Shown piece by piece: positions 1 to 7,202 of a stretch of DNA of 33,857 nucleotides; position 1 is the first letter of the stretch, and every line of letters begins with the position of its first letter. The position numbers and the translations under genes were made by a program. The notes beneath the pieces were generated by a model, which saw nothing but the letters and a program-made list of their open reading frames with translations, was not told the DNA's origin and did not search any database. The DNA comes from an uncultured Christensenellaceae bacterium (GTDB taxonomy: Bacteria; Bacillota; Clostridia; Christensenellales; UBA3700): contig CALWKR010000047.1 of NCBI GenBank assembly GCA_944381315.1, forward strand, positions 1-33,857, read 5' to 3'.

Positions 1-119
1 TCCGTGGAAAGAAGGGTATTGGGGAGAAAACCAAAAATAGCGAGTATGAGAAAAGGCGTTGTCTCGGCGCAGACAAGCCTTTTCGATGAGAAGCGTTTCT
101 TTTTTGGTTGTCTCCCCAA
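1..119 (-). repeat. Structured intergenic repeat, copy A (module I; module II runs off the left edge)
   Basis: An outer stem pairs 19-37 (TTGGGGAGAAAACCAAAAA) with 100-119, with one clear mismatch. Inside it lie the conserved flanks AGCGAGTATGA and GAAGCGTT, enclosing an inner hairpin at 50-84 with 14 paired bases, one bulge and loop CGGCGC. The same layout with other stem sequences occurs at 2656-2754 and 8995-9095. Bases 1-16 resemble the start of module II next to copies B and C, so the full element probably continues left of the window. It ends just before the promoter of the lipoprotein gene and is inverted relative to copy B behind that gene. Confidence 0.75.
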
Positions 120-132
120 AAAGAAATTTTTG

Positions 133-161
133 TTGACATCTTTGCGCACGCGGTATATAAT
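133..161 (+). promoter_or_regulatory. Sigma-A-type promoter of the lipoprotein gene
   Basis: TTGACA at 133-138 and TATAAT at 156-161 are both perfect consensus hexamers separated by 17 nt. A strong ribosome binding site (AGGAGG) precedes the ATG at 201. The start of transcription would be near 168. Confidence 0.85.
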
Positions 162-200
162 ATAGGTACAAAGATAAAAAATAACTTAGGAGGTTATATT

Positions 201-2648
201 ATGAAAAAAAGTCATCTTTTGTGGAAGATCCTCGTTGTTGTGATGATCGTTTCCGCAATGATGGTAAGCGTCATTGCTTGTGATGGCGACGGCGGCACCA
301 CCGGCGGTGGCGGCGGCACTGGCGGCGGTGGCGGCACCGGCGGCGGCCACACGCACACTGACGCTGACAACAACTACATCTGCGATGAATGCGGTGAGAT
401 GCTTCCTCACGATCACGTAGACGCTGACGGAAATCTCGTTTGCGATCTCTGCTCGAGCGTTATGGCGCAAAGCGCTACGAACGTGACATCTCTCTTTGCT
501 GCTCTCGACGATGTAGTCAACAGCTTGAAGACGATGGGCGAAGTCTCGACAATGGGCGGCAATATCGATCTTGGCATCAATTTTGCCCAAGGCGATACCG
601 AGAAGGAAATCACCCTCGGCCTTGACTTTGGTCTCGAGCTCAGAGAGATTATGGACGATCAGGTTTCCGCAGGCTCATTCAATGCGTTCGGCTTTACCGT
701 TGATGTTGACGAAGTTCGTCAATTCGGCATTTGGTATGCTGATCAGGGCAGCGAAGATCAGAACTACATCTATGCTCAATTCGGCGCCCTCGGCGCTGCG
801 GGCAGCGAAGTCATCAGCTTCAAGGCTCCCAGCCTCGCTGAGATCTTCAACAACTACCCCGTCTATGTCAACGAGAACATCGAGACATTGCTTGATGAAG
901 CAACCGGCGGTAGCGACTCTGTCCTTTCTGATCTTGCCGGCGGCTATGCAACCTTGATCGGCGGATTGCTCCCGGTCGTCCAAACCACGAGCGGAAACAT
1001 CACGACCTATACAATCGCTCTCACCGACACCTTGTTCAACGCATCGATGCCTGAGCCTTCGCTCAATTCTATGGTTGAATCCTTGCTGTCAGGCGCTGAA
1101 ATTGACGCTGCCCTTTCTCCCATTCTTGCCGCGCTCGGCGTAGCCGTAGATGGTGGCAACTACTTGGAAATCCTTGATGGTCTCCTTCCTCCCGTCTCTC
1201 TCTCGATCTCGATCGGCAAGACCGGCGACGTTGCTACCAGCCTTGGCCTCGGCGTTGATATCGCAGGCGAGAAGATGAGCATCCCCGTCGTCGAATCTGC
1301 TGCAGGTGAAGAACCCACCATCCTTGAGAGCGCTCTTGCAGGCATGATCGTCAATGGCGAAGCCGTCCTCGTAGAAGACTTTGAGGACATCGCTCTCGAC
1401 ATCACGCTCGGCTACAAGTTTGGCGACAACAGCAACGGCGACGTTTTCAACACAATTGATGAAGCTATCACTGACGTCTTGGCAGAGTTTGAAGCGAATG
1501 AAGTCACTCCGCTCGACATCAGCTTGCTCAACTTCGCGGTTGACACCACCCTCACCCTCGGCATCGGCGACAATGCTGCTACCGATTACAACCTGCAGCT
1601 TGCGGTCGACCTCGATCCCAGCGTGATCGCGGAAGGCAACCTGCTCACCACTGCCTATGTCATTGACGGCGAAGGCAATGGCGTCTATGTCGACGCAAAC
1701 AAGAACGGGCAATATGATGCCGGCGAAGAAAAGACGGTTGTGGCTCTCAATGTTGCTACAGGAGCCAATGCTTATGACGCTATTCTTGGCATGATCAACA
1801 GCCTCTACCTCAAGATCGGTCCTGTGGATGATCCTACGAAAGGTTTGAGCGTCAACTTGACTTCCAAGGCAGTTGGCGAAGACGGCGCAGTCTCAGACTT
1901 TACTGTCCAGTTGAAAGGTGCTGGCTGGATCGTTGACTTGCTCAGTGGCTTTGAAGTCAATCTTGGAGATATGGAAGGCTTCATTAGAGACTTGAAAGAT
2001 GGTCCCCTTGACCTTGCCGGTGACCTTGTTAGACCGACAGTCTCGAACCTGCTCAGTGGTCTTGTGAAAGGCGTTAGCTTCACCACTCCCTCTGACTGGG
2101 TAGCCGAAGCTGCTGCTCCTGCCGGCGACACCACCGGCGACACTGCCGGCGACACTGCCGTCGACACTGCTACCGACAGCGAAGATTCCGGCTTTGACAT
2201 CGGCGCTTTGATCGACACGATCATGGGCTATGTCGACCTGTTCACCTTCGACACCAGCGTTGCAGATCAGATCGGCATTGCTACCAACGGCGAGGCTGAC
2301 TTCGCAGGCACGAAGGTCTCCTTCGACGCTACCGGCGCTGTGCTCAAGGACGCTCAAGGCAAGGTCAATGGCGTGCAGCTCTCGCTGAGCAATGACGGCA
2401 TTGTGATCAAGGGCGCTGACAGCGTCAACACCACCGTGAAGCTCACCAAGCCTCTCAAGATCGGCGGCGATGACAACTTGTTCAGCGTAGAAGTCACCGT
2501 GTCTCAGACCGGCACCGATAAACCGCTCAACCTGACCCTCGGTCTTGACTTGAACGGTATCGGCTATGGCATCGCTCCCAATGCTCCCGGCGCGATCACT
2601 GATTTCAGTGCGCTGTTCAAGGGCAGCAATATGGCGGTAGCCAAATAA
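201..2648 (+). CDS. Large repetitive surface lipoprotein, unknown function
   Basis: 815 aa. The start at 201 is chosen because AGGAGG lies 9 nt upstream and a lipoprotein signal peptide begins there; an in-frame start at 108 would lie upstream of the promoter. The lipobox ends in Ala26-Cys27, so the mature protein should be lipid-anchored outside the cell. A glycine/threonine linker (29-49) follows. Next come two copies, exactly 20 residues apart, of an H-x-H-x-D-x-D...C-x-x-C motif (H50/H52/C61/C64 and H70/H72/C81/C84), probably a metal-binding stalk; similar motifs are common in Clostridia lipoproteins. The rest has repeated amphipathic strands of the 'LTLGLDL' kind, suggesting a beta-rich fold, an EF-hand-like Asp loop (D498-E509) and a GDTA/GDTT repeat (642-657). 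No catalytic motif is recognised. The gene is monocistronic with its own promoter and a hairpin just after the stop. Confidence 0.85.
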   Translation: MKKSHLLWKILVVVMIVSAMMVSVIACDGDGGTTGGGGGTGGGGGTGGGHTHTDADNNYICDECGEMLPHDHVDADGNLVCDLCSSVMAQSATNVTSLFAALDDVVNSLKTMGEVSTMGGNIDLGINFAQGDTEKEITLGLDFGLELREIMDDQVSAGSFNAFGFTVDVDEVRQFGIWYADQGSEDQNYIYAQFGALGAAGSEVISFKAPSLAEIFNNYPVYVNENIETLLDEATGGSDSVLSDLAGGYATLIGGLLPVVQTTSGNITTYTIALTDTLFNASMPEPSLNSMVESLLSGAEIDAALSPILAALGVAVDGGNYLEILDGLLPPVSLSISIGKTGDVATSLGLGVDIAGEKMSIPVVESAAGEEPTILESALAGMIVNGEAVLVEDFEDIALDITLGYKFGDNSNGDVFNTIDEAITDVLAEFEANEVTPLDISLLNFAVDTTLTLGIGDNAATDYNLQLAVDLDPSVIAEGNLLTTAYVIDGEGNGVYVDANKNGQYDAGEEKTVVALNVATGANAYDAILGMINSLYLKIGPVDDPTKGLSVNLTSKAVGEDGAVSDFTVQLKGAGWIVDLLSGFEVNLGDMEGFIRDLKDGPLDLAGDLVRPTVSNLLSGLVKGVSFTTPSDWVAEAAAPAGDTTGDTAGDTAVDTATDSEDSGFDIGALIDTIMGYVDLFTFDTSVADQIGIATNGEADFAGTKVSFDATGAVLKDAQGKVNGVQLSLSNDGIVIKGADSVNTTVKLTKPLKIGGDDNLFSVEVTVSQTGTDKPLNLTLGLDLNGIGYGIAPNAPGAITDFSALFKGSNMAVAK

Positions 2649-2655
2649 GCTTTCT

Positions 2656-2846
2656 TTGAGGGGAAACCCGAAAATAACGCTTCGAATCAAACAACGGTTG
2701 AGCTTCGGCTCAGCCGTTGTTTTTCATACTCGCTATTTTCGTTTTTCCCCTCAATTCTCCCCTTCCCACGGGACAAGCGCTCGCTCACCGCTCGCGGTCC
2801 CGCAATGGGCGCTCGGCAAAAAGTGTCATTTCCGCCGAGCGCGTTA
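2656..2846 (+). repeat. Structured intergenic repeat, copy B (modules I and II, most complete copy)
   Basis: Module I is 2656-2754. Its outer arms 2656-2679 and 2731-2754 match at 21 of 24 positions and enclose an inner hairpin (2690-2703 with 2708-2721, TTCG loop) followed by TTTT, which could also terminate the lipoprotein transcript. Module II is 2769-2842. A first hairpin pairs CGGGAC (2769-2774) with GTCCCG (2797-2802) around the conserved CGCTCACCGCTCGCG-like loop. A second pairs GCGCTCGGC (2809-2817) perfectly with 2834-2842 around a loop containing AAGTGTCATTT. The inner hairpin reads as an intrinsic terminator in the plus direction. Confidence 0.75.
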
Positions 2847-2852
2847 CCCTCT

Positions 2853-3010
2853 TTGAAGGGGCACCAAAATGCTATCTCCTAAATCGCTTCGCTCATATGC
2901 GGAGGCATTTTGGTTCCCCTTCAATGATCCCCTCCGACGGAGCACGTTCGCTCACCGCTCGCGGCTCCGCATAGTGCGCCTTGCCAAAAGTGTCATTTTG
3001 GCTCGGCGCA
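2853..3010 (+). repeat. Structured intergenic repeat, copy D (modules I and II)
   Basis: Direct repeat of copy B starting 7 nt after it. The module I arms 2853-2872 and 2905-2924 pair at 19 of 20 positions. The inner part is short, without the long hairpin of the other copies, but keeps the CATATGA and GAAGCG flanks (seen on the minus strand). In module II, CGGAGC (2938-2943) pairs with GCTCCG (2964-2969), and TGCGCC/GGCGCA (2975-2980, 3005-3010) stacks on GCCAAAA/TTTTGGC (2983-2989, 2996-3002). Compared with copy B, both strands of the first stem have changed together, which keeps pairing. Confidence 0.7.
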
Positions 3011-3238
3011 TTATCAAGTTTCCACGCCGCAGAGAGTGGTGCAGATTTGCGCCGTACAAGGGCGGGAGGTTTGACCCAGTGCACTTGCGTGCACGGTCAT
3101 CATCCGAGTTCCGCAGTGAGGCGCTAAGATGTGCCGCTATACGCGGCGTGGCTCCCTTTCGGCGCAATACCATCACAAAATCGCTCGCCCAATACTACTT
3201 GCAAGGGCGGCGTAGATACATCTATGCGTAACCGCTTA
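3011..3238. other. Gene-free stretch between repeat copies
   Basis: No reading frame here has a ribosome binding site or a recognisable protein. Open frames through 2656-3231 cross the repeat modules and are read as chance. The stretch contains short echoes (AAGGGCGG occurs twice), but no hairpin or gene I can name. It may be decayed repeat or insertion debris. Confidence 0.4.
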
Positions 3239-3308
3239 TGCGGATAAGCTCACCGCTCACGGCTCCGCAAGGGGCGCACGGCGAAAAGCATGGTTTTCGC
3301 TCGTGCGC
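3239..3308 (+). repeat. Structured intergenic repeat, copy E (module II only)
   Basis: TGCGGA (3239-3244) pairs with TCCGCA (3264-3269) around GCTCACCGCTCACGG. The second hairpin is GCGCACG (3274-3280) with CGTGCGC (3302-3308) and GCGAAAA (3281-3287) with TTTTCGC (3294-3300), with one bulged T. The stem sequence differs from copies B and D at many positions, yet both halves remain complementary. No module I precedes it. Confidence 0.65.
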
Positions 3309-3562
3309 TTATTTGTTTTTCATATCTGATGTATCGGCATGTATCGGCGCAAAATCTTCGCATGATTTATCGCGAAAAGCTGCTTGTGCGGGCGACTATT
3401 TGCGCAGATGTGTGCAAGGGGATACTTATGCTAAGCTCGGCAGCTTGTTGGGAATGATCGGATCTGACGATCTTTGCGGTTGCGATATGCGGCTTTATTT
3501 TGCGGAGCCGCACGGCATGGTTGCTTTTGCAAAATCAAATATCTTGCATTGCTCGATCGGGT
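3309..3562. other. Gene-free stretch upstream of mscL
   Basis: Nothing recognisable apart from a 10-bp tandem doublet (ATGTATCGGC twice, 3329-3348). No gene, tRNA or clear hairpin is seen. An open frame runs from 3238 into mscL, but its upstream part has no ribosome binding site and lies before the mscL promoter. Confidence 0.4.
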
Positions 3563-3596
3563 GCGGAAGTTGCGTTGCAGCGGAAGTTGCGTTGCA
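3563..3596. repeat. Perfect 17-bp tandem duplication at the mscL promoter
   Basis: The 17-bp unit GCGGAAGTTGCGTTGCA occurs twice with no gap (3563-3579 and 3580-3596). The end of the second unit forms most of the -35 box of the mscL promoter. Confidence 0.9.
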
Positions 3597-3620
3597 TTTG
3601 CATTTGATTTGTGATATAGT
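3592..3620 (+). promoter_or_regulatory. mscL promoter
   Basis: TTGCAT at 3592-3597 and TATAGT at 3615-3620, separated by 17 nt. The -35 hexamer is built from the second copy of the 17-bp tandem duplication plus one following T. The leader would be about 45 nt and carries AGGAG before the ATG. Confidence 0.7.
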
Positions 3621-3672
3621 TTTGGTGGCGGCGCGGCGCGCCGTCGATCAGCAAAGATACAGGAGATACGCT

Positions 3673-4209
3673 ATGAAGAAATTGCTCAAAGAATTCAAAG
3701 CATTCATCAACAAAGGCAGCGTGATGGATCTTGCCGTAGGTATGATGATCGGCTCGGCCTTCACTGCGATCGTCAACTCGCTCGTCAAAAACATCCTCAC
3801 GCCGTTGATCAATTGGATCCCCGGCTCCGCGGAGACGGGCGCGCTGCAAACGGTGCTCCGCCCTGCCGTCACAGACGACGCAGGCAACATCATCACCGAA
3901 GCGCTCATCCTCGATTGGGGAGCGGTCATCAGCGCGATCGTGACCTTCTTCTGTACGGCTCTCGTGCTGTTCTTGGTCGTCAAGGCGTTCAACAAGCTCA
4001 AAGAAACGGGCAGCAAGGTCAAGGACGCCGCCGTTCGCAAGGACGAACAGCCTGCCGCCGAAGCGGAAGTCGCCGCCGCTCAACCCGAACCGCAGCCCGA
4101 GCCCGTAGTCGAAGAAAAGCCGTCCGAGACGGACGCGCTATTGCGCGAGATCTTGGCGGAACTCAAAAGATCCAACGCCGAAAAAACGGAGAACTCCGAA
4201 CAAAATTGA
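3673..4209 (+). CDS. mscL: Large-conductance mechanosensitive channel MscL
   Basis: 178 aa. MscL is a homopentameric membrane channel that opens under high membrane tension to release solutes on osmotic downshock. The start at 3673 has AGGAG 8 nt upstream and gives the family N-terminus: an amphipathic helix, then the conserved segment VMDLAVGMMIGSAFTAIVNSLV of TM1 (about residues 17-38), a periplasmic loop, and TM2 (about 84-104). It is longer than typical MscL (about 130-150 aa) because of a Pro/Glu/Ala-rich linker (about 118-155) before the usual C-terminal helix (LLREILAELKR). Monocistronic, with its own promoter and a terminator shared with the convergent sialidase gene. Confidence 0.95.
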   Translation: MKKLLKEFKAFINKGSVMDLAVGMMIGSAFTAIVNSLVKNILTPLINWIPGSAETGALQTVLRPAVTDDAGNIITEALILDWGAVISAIVTFFCTALVLFLVVKAFNKLKETGSKVKDAAVRKDEQPAAEAEVAAAQPEPQPEPVVEEKPSETDALLREILAELKRSNAEKTENSEQN

Positions 4210-4233
4210 GCGCCTCGCGCTTGCAAAAAAACA

Positions 4234-4265
4234 GCCCCGTCCAAAAGACGGGGCCGTATCTTTTT
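4234..4265. terminator. Bidirectional intrinsic terminator between mscL and the sialidase gene
   Basis: GCCCCGTC (4234-4241) pairs with GACGGGGC (4247-4254). A T run follows in the plus direction (4261-4265), and a run of As (4224-4231) supplies the T tract for the minus direction. It sits between two convergent stop codons. Confidence 0.9.
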
Positions 4266-4269
4266 GCGC

Positions 4270-5922
4270 TTATTTGCGCGCTATCTTCATGAAGATCAAT
4301 TTTTCGTTGTAGTCCATCCTGCCCACTTCGGCAAGCACAAACAGGTCGCCTCGGCTGTCTGCAGTCAGGCAAGAATAGCCGCTCGCGCCGTGATAGAGCA
4401 ATGTCTTGTCCCACGTCGCGCCGCCATCCTTGCTGCGCGCCACCGTCAAGCGCACGCGCGTGTGGAAGCTGTCGGGATAGCTGATCGCGAGCTCGTCGCC
4501 TGCAACAGCGAGCGACGCCATGCAGATCGGAGTGCGAAGCGTCGTCTGTACCTCTTTGCGCTGCCACGTCGCGCCGCCGTCGGCGGAATAGCTGAGCTTT
4601 TGGAATTGGCACGGATGCGGCATCGTGCAGCCCCTGCCGTCGCGCACGACCATCACCAAAGTGCCGTCGCCGAGCTGCGCGGCTTCGCATTCGTTGCCGC
4701 TGCCAGCCGCCTCGCCGCGCTGCCACGTCGCGCCGCCGTCGTCGCTGAAAATGACATAAGAATTGCCGCCGTTGGACGCAGGAATGACGATCCTGCCGCC
4801 GTGCTCGCCGACAAGCTGTACGCCCTTGCCGGGGCCGACCATAAGCGTGTGCTTGCGCACGCCGTCTTGTCCGCCCTTGGCGCCCTGCTCTTTGGGCAGG
4901 CTGATGTCGTGCAGCTCGCCCCAGACAATGTCGAGATCGGGTGTGATCTCTCCGCTCGCGAAATAGGTGTTGTAATCAAAATTCTGCGCCTTGGACGCGC
5001 TCATCAATGCGATGCAGATCTTGCCGCTCTCCCTGTCGAATACGAGAGTGGGATTGCCGAACTTGCCCACTTCTTCGCCATAGGAGAACATGACTTTGAG
5101 GGGCGTCCAGGTGTCGCCGCCGTCGGCGGAGAGCTTGCCGAGCATGTCGACTACGCCCGTGTCGTGCGAGCTGAACTTGCGCCCTTCGGCAAGCGCGATC
5201 AAGACGTCGCCGTCAAAGGCGGCGCCGCACTTGGCATTGAGGACGTCCTTGTCGATCGCGAGCAAGGACGGGATGCGGAAGGTGCTGTAACCGCCCTCGC
5301 CGTTGCGGAACAAGTTGAGAGGCTCGCCCTCTATGCCCGAATATTCGCCCTCGGGGCAGCTGTGCGCCCAGATCGTGCCGAGAGCCGCAGTGATCAAGAA
5401 CGCCGCGCAAAGTCCTATCGCCGCGCCGAATGCGCCATAGATCATCGCCGCCACCGCCGCCGCGATCGTGAATACCGCGCCCGCGATCAGCACGATCACC
5501 GTCACGGTGTCGAGCGCAAGCGGCTGGAAAAAGTCGACGATCAAGCATTTGAGCAGCATCATGACGAGCACCGCGACGCCGGCAACTGCCAACACGATCG
5601 CGACGATCATCATCGCCGTGCGCGTGCCGTCCGCGATCCCGTACGTCGCCGAGCCGAACAGTTGGCCGAGCGGATAGAACGCAAGCCCTATCGACAGCAT
5701 GATCGTCACGGGCCCCTTGGCGCAAAGTCCGTCGTTTAGCGCAACGAAACGCGTGATCCCGACAGACATCAAGATCACGGCGAGAGCGCCTATCGCGCAT
5801 GCCGCCGCCGTGTCGGCAAAGCCGCCGTCGCACAGCGCCGCGATAAGCACATAGGCGATCGTCAGCAATGCGGAGATGTAGACGGTCTTGTCTTTGAAAA
5901 TCGTTTTGAGTTCTGTATTCAT
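4270..5922 (-). CDS. Membrane-integrated exo-alpha-sialidase (GH33-like, BNR repeats)
   Basis: 550 aa. Sialidases release terminal sialic acid from glycans such as mucin. The start at 5922 is supported by GGGAGAT 5-11 nt upstream. Residues 13-187 hold about six hydrophobic helices. The catalytic beta-propeller follows: FRIP motif (215-218, Arg216 of the Arg triad), four Asp boxes S-x-D-G-G-x-T-W (265-272, 393-400, 446-453, 497-504), a candidate acid/base Asp254, NEC (Glu411) with Arg428, and a candidate nucleophile Tyr516 in a YSCLT segment. Residue roles follow the family and are tentative. Most bacterial sialidases are secreted or have one anchor, so a six-helix N-terminal domain is unusual. 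The gene has its own promoter, overlapped by a perfect inverted repeat. A preceding minus-strand gene (glycosyltransferase) ends 90 nt upstream. Confidence 0.88.
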   Translation of the reverse strand: MNTELKTIFKDKTVYISALLTIAYVLIAALCDGGFADTAAACAIGALAVILMSVGITRFVALNDGLCAKGPVTIMLSIGLAFYPLGQLFGSATYGIADGTRTAMMIVAIVLAVAGVAVLVMMLLKCLIVDFFQPLALDTVTVIVLIAGAVFTIAAAVAAMIYGAFGAAIGLCAAFLITAALGTIWAHSCPEGEYSGIEGEPLNLFRNGEGGYSTFRIPSLLAIDKDVLNAKCGAAFDGDVLIALAEGRKFSSHDTGVVDMLGKLSADGGDTWTPLKVMFSYGEEVGKFGNPTLVFDRESGKICIALMSASKAQNFDYNTYFASGEITPDLDIVWGELHDISLPKEQGAKGGQDGVRKHTLMVGPGKGVQLVGEHGGRIVIPASNGGNSYVIFSDDGGATWQRGEAAGSGNECEAAQLGDGTLVMVVRDGRGCTMPHPCQFQKLSYSADGGATWQRKEVQTTLRTPICMASLAVAGDELAISYPDSFHTRVRLTVARSKDGGATWDKTLLYHGASGYSCLTADSRGDLFVLAEVGRMDYNEKLIFMKIARK

Positions 5923-5926
5923 AATG

Positions 5927-5967
5927 ATCTCCCTCTTTTTCACTATTATGGAATAAAAGAGGGAGAT
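5927..5967. promoter_or_regulatory. Perfect 13-bp inverted repeat over the sialidase promoter and ribosome binding site
   Basis: ATCTCCCTCTTTT (5927-5939) and its exact reverse complement AAAAGAGGGAGAT (5955-5967), with 15 nt between. One arm fills most of the -35/-10 spacer and abuts the -35 box; the other contains the Shine-Dalgarno sequence. It may be a repressor operator in DNA, or a hairpin hiding the ribosome binding site in transcripts that read through from upstream. Which one applies is inference. Confidence 0.7.
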
Positions 5968-5973
5968 TGTCAA
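5945..5973 (-). promoter_or_regulatory. Sialidase gene promoter
   Basis: On the minus strand, TTGACA (5973-5968) and CATAAT (5950-5945) with a 17-nt spacer. Transcription would start near 5938, so the primary transcript would carry only part of the ribosome-binding-site arm of the inverted repeat and none of the other arm. Confidence 0.8.
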
Positions 5974-6012
5974 GCAAAGGGCGAAAATGTGTCGCGCTCG
6001 CCGCCCAAAAAA

Positions 6013-7089
6013 TCACTCTTGCGGCGAATTCCGCGATACATATTCCAAATTTTTGCGCAGCCGCTCGTCTGTCGGAGCCAGCTCGATCGCCGCGTCCAAT
6101 GCCTTGCGCGAGCCGTCTTTGTCCCCGATATACCAAAGCGCGACCGACAAAATGTCGTACGGCAGCGAGCCCCACGCCTCGGGCGTGTTGATGTAGCTCA
6201 AACTGCGCCGCTCTATCGCCAAAGCCCTCTTGGCATAGTGAACGGCGCCGTACCACTCGCCGCGATCGAGACAATGCCGCGCCTCGTCAAGCCACGGCTC
6301 GCGCAGCCACGGCGCCTCGGCTATCGCGCGCAAAAGCCATTCCTCCGCTTCGTCGCGCCGCCCGAGCGACGCCTTGCAGCTCGCGATGTATCGCATCGAC
6401 GCCGCCCGCTCGTCGCGCCATTGCGCGCTCGGCAGCGACAAGTGCCGCTCCAATGTGCGGATCGCCTGCTCGTACATCCCGCGGAACATATATTCTCTGC
6501 CCAGATAGTGCACGTTGCGGTCGTCGCTCGGATCCTCGCGCACGGACAACTCCAACAGCGGCAGATAGCTCGCGCGCGACTTGGTCGGATCGGGATGATG
6601 CATCAGCGTCACTCCCTCCGCCATCACATAGCGCGCCTGCCCCTCGGGCACGATCACCTCGTGCACAGGATGCTTCCAGACAAAGCCCTTGCGAGCGTGC
6701 GCCTTGCAGATCCAAAAGACGTGCCCCTCTCTGCCGTCGGGCAGATAGTCCCAGACATAGCGATATCGGACGGCGTCGGCGCCGCTCCTCTTCGCCTTTT
6801 CGAACGCCGCGCGCCAGCCTGCGGTGAATTGCTCGTCAAGATCGGTGCAGACGCAAAGATCGGCGTTCTCGGGCACCATCTCAAGCGACGCATTGCGCGC
6901 CTCGTCAAAGCGGAAAGGCTCTATCTCGGCGCTCTTCACCGTCGCCCCGAGCGCGCGCAGCTTGGCTGCCGTATCGTCCTCTGAGCCTGTATCCAACACA
7001 TATATTCCGTCCGCCTCGCTCATCGATTGCATCCACCTCTCGACGAATTTGCTCTCGTTGCGGGCGATCGCATAGACATATATCTTCAT
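6013..7089 (-). CDS. Family 2 glycosyltransferase with C-terminal TPR repeats
   Basis: 358 aa. GT2 enzymes transfer a sugar from a nucleotide-sugar to an acceptor. The N-terminal GT-A fold is seen in YAIARNE (6-12), the VLDTGSEDDT segment (31-40) and the DxD metal/nucleotide site D83-L84-D85 (CTDLDE). HPVHE (140-144) and a conserved HH pair (164-165) match the SPBc2-type glucosyltransferase-like group. Residues about 190-350 form TPR-like helices (alternating EQAIRTLERHL, EAEEWLLRAIAEAP), which usually bind protein partners. No signal peptide or TM segment is seen, so it is probably cytoplasmic. The ribosome binding site is weak (AGG). It follows the NYN gene by 113 nt and may share its transcript. 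Donor and acceptor cannot be told. Confidence 0.85.
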   Translation of the reverse strand: MKIYVYAIARNESKFVERWMQSMSEADGIYVLDTGSEDDTAAKLRALGATVKSAEIEPFRFDEARNASLEMVPENADLCVCTDLDEQFTAGWRAAFEKAKRSGADAVRYRYVWDYLPDGREGHVFWICKAHARKGFVWKHPVHEVIVPEGQARYVMAEGVTLMHHPDPTKSRASYLPLLELSVREDPSDDRNVHYLGREYMFRGMYEQAIRTLERHLSLPSAQWRDERAASMRYIASCKASLGRRDEAEEWLLRAIAEAPWLREPWLDEARHCLDRGEWYGAVHYAKRALAIERRSLSYINTPEAWGSLPYDILSVALWYIGDKDGSRKALDAAIELAPTDERLRKNLEYVSRNSPQE

Positions 7090-7202
7090 AGTTCAGCCTA
7101 TGCCGATCCGAGCCGCGCCGTGCCCGAAAAAATGCGGCGACGACATCTCTGCCGCCGCCGCTTTCGCTCTGCAAAAAGTGCGTTTTGCCTACACGGGCAC
7201 CA

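Noticed and set aside
186..2690. Several long open frames antisense to the lipoprotein gene
   Set aside because: They have no ribosome binding sites or family motifs and follow from codon bias on the other strand.
2656..3231. Overlapping open frames of 60-120 codons in the region after the lipoprotein gene
   Set aside because: They run through the repeat modules, share repeat-derived peptides (such as AHRSR and AKSVI) and lack ribosome binding sites.
3238..3672. Long N-terminal extension of the mscL frame
   Set aside because: It lies upstream of the promoter and ribosome binding site, and the family N-terminus starts at 3673.
4264..5739. 491-codon plus-strand frame opposite the sialidase gene
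   Set aside because: The minus-strand protein has clear Asp boxes and a FRIP motif; the opposite frame is Arg/Ala/His-rich with no motif.
7161..7190. Hairpin GCAAAA-AGTGCG-TTTTGC preceded by CGCTCTGCAAAAAGTG, like the second hairpin of module II
   Set aside because: About 16 nt similar to copy B is suggestive of a decayed copy, but the outer stem and first hairpin are missing, so chance is not excluded.
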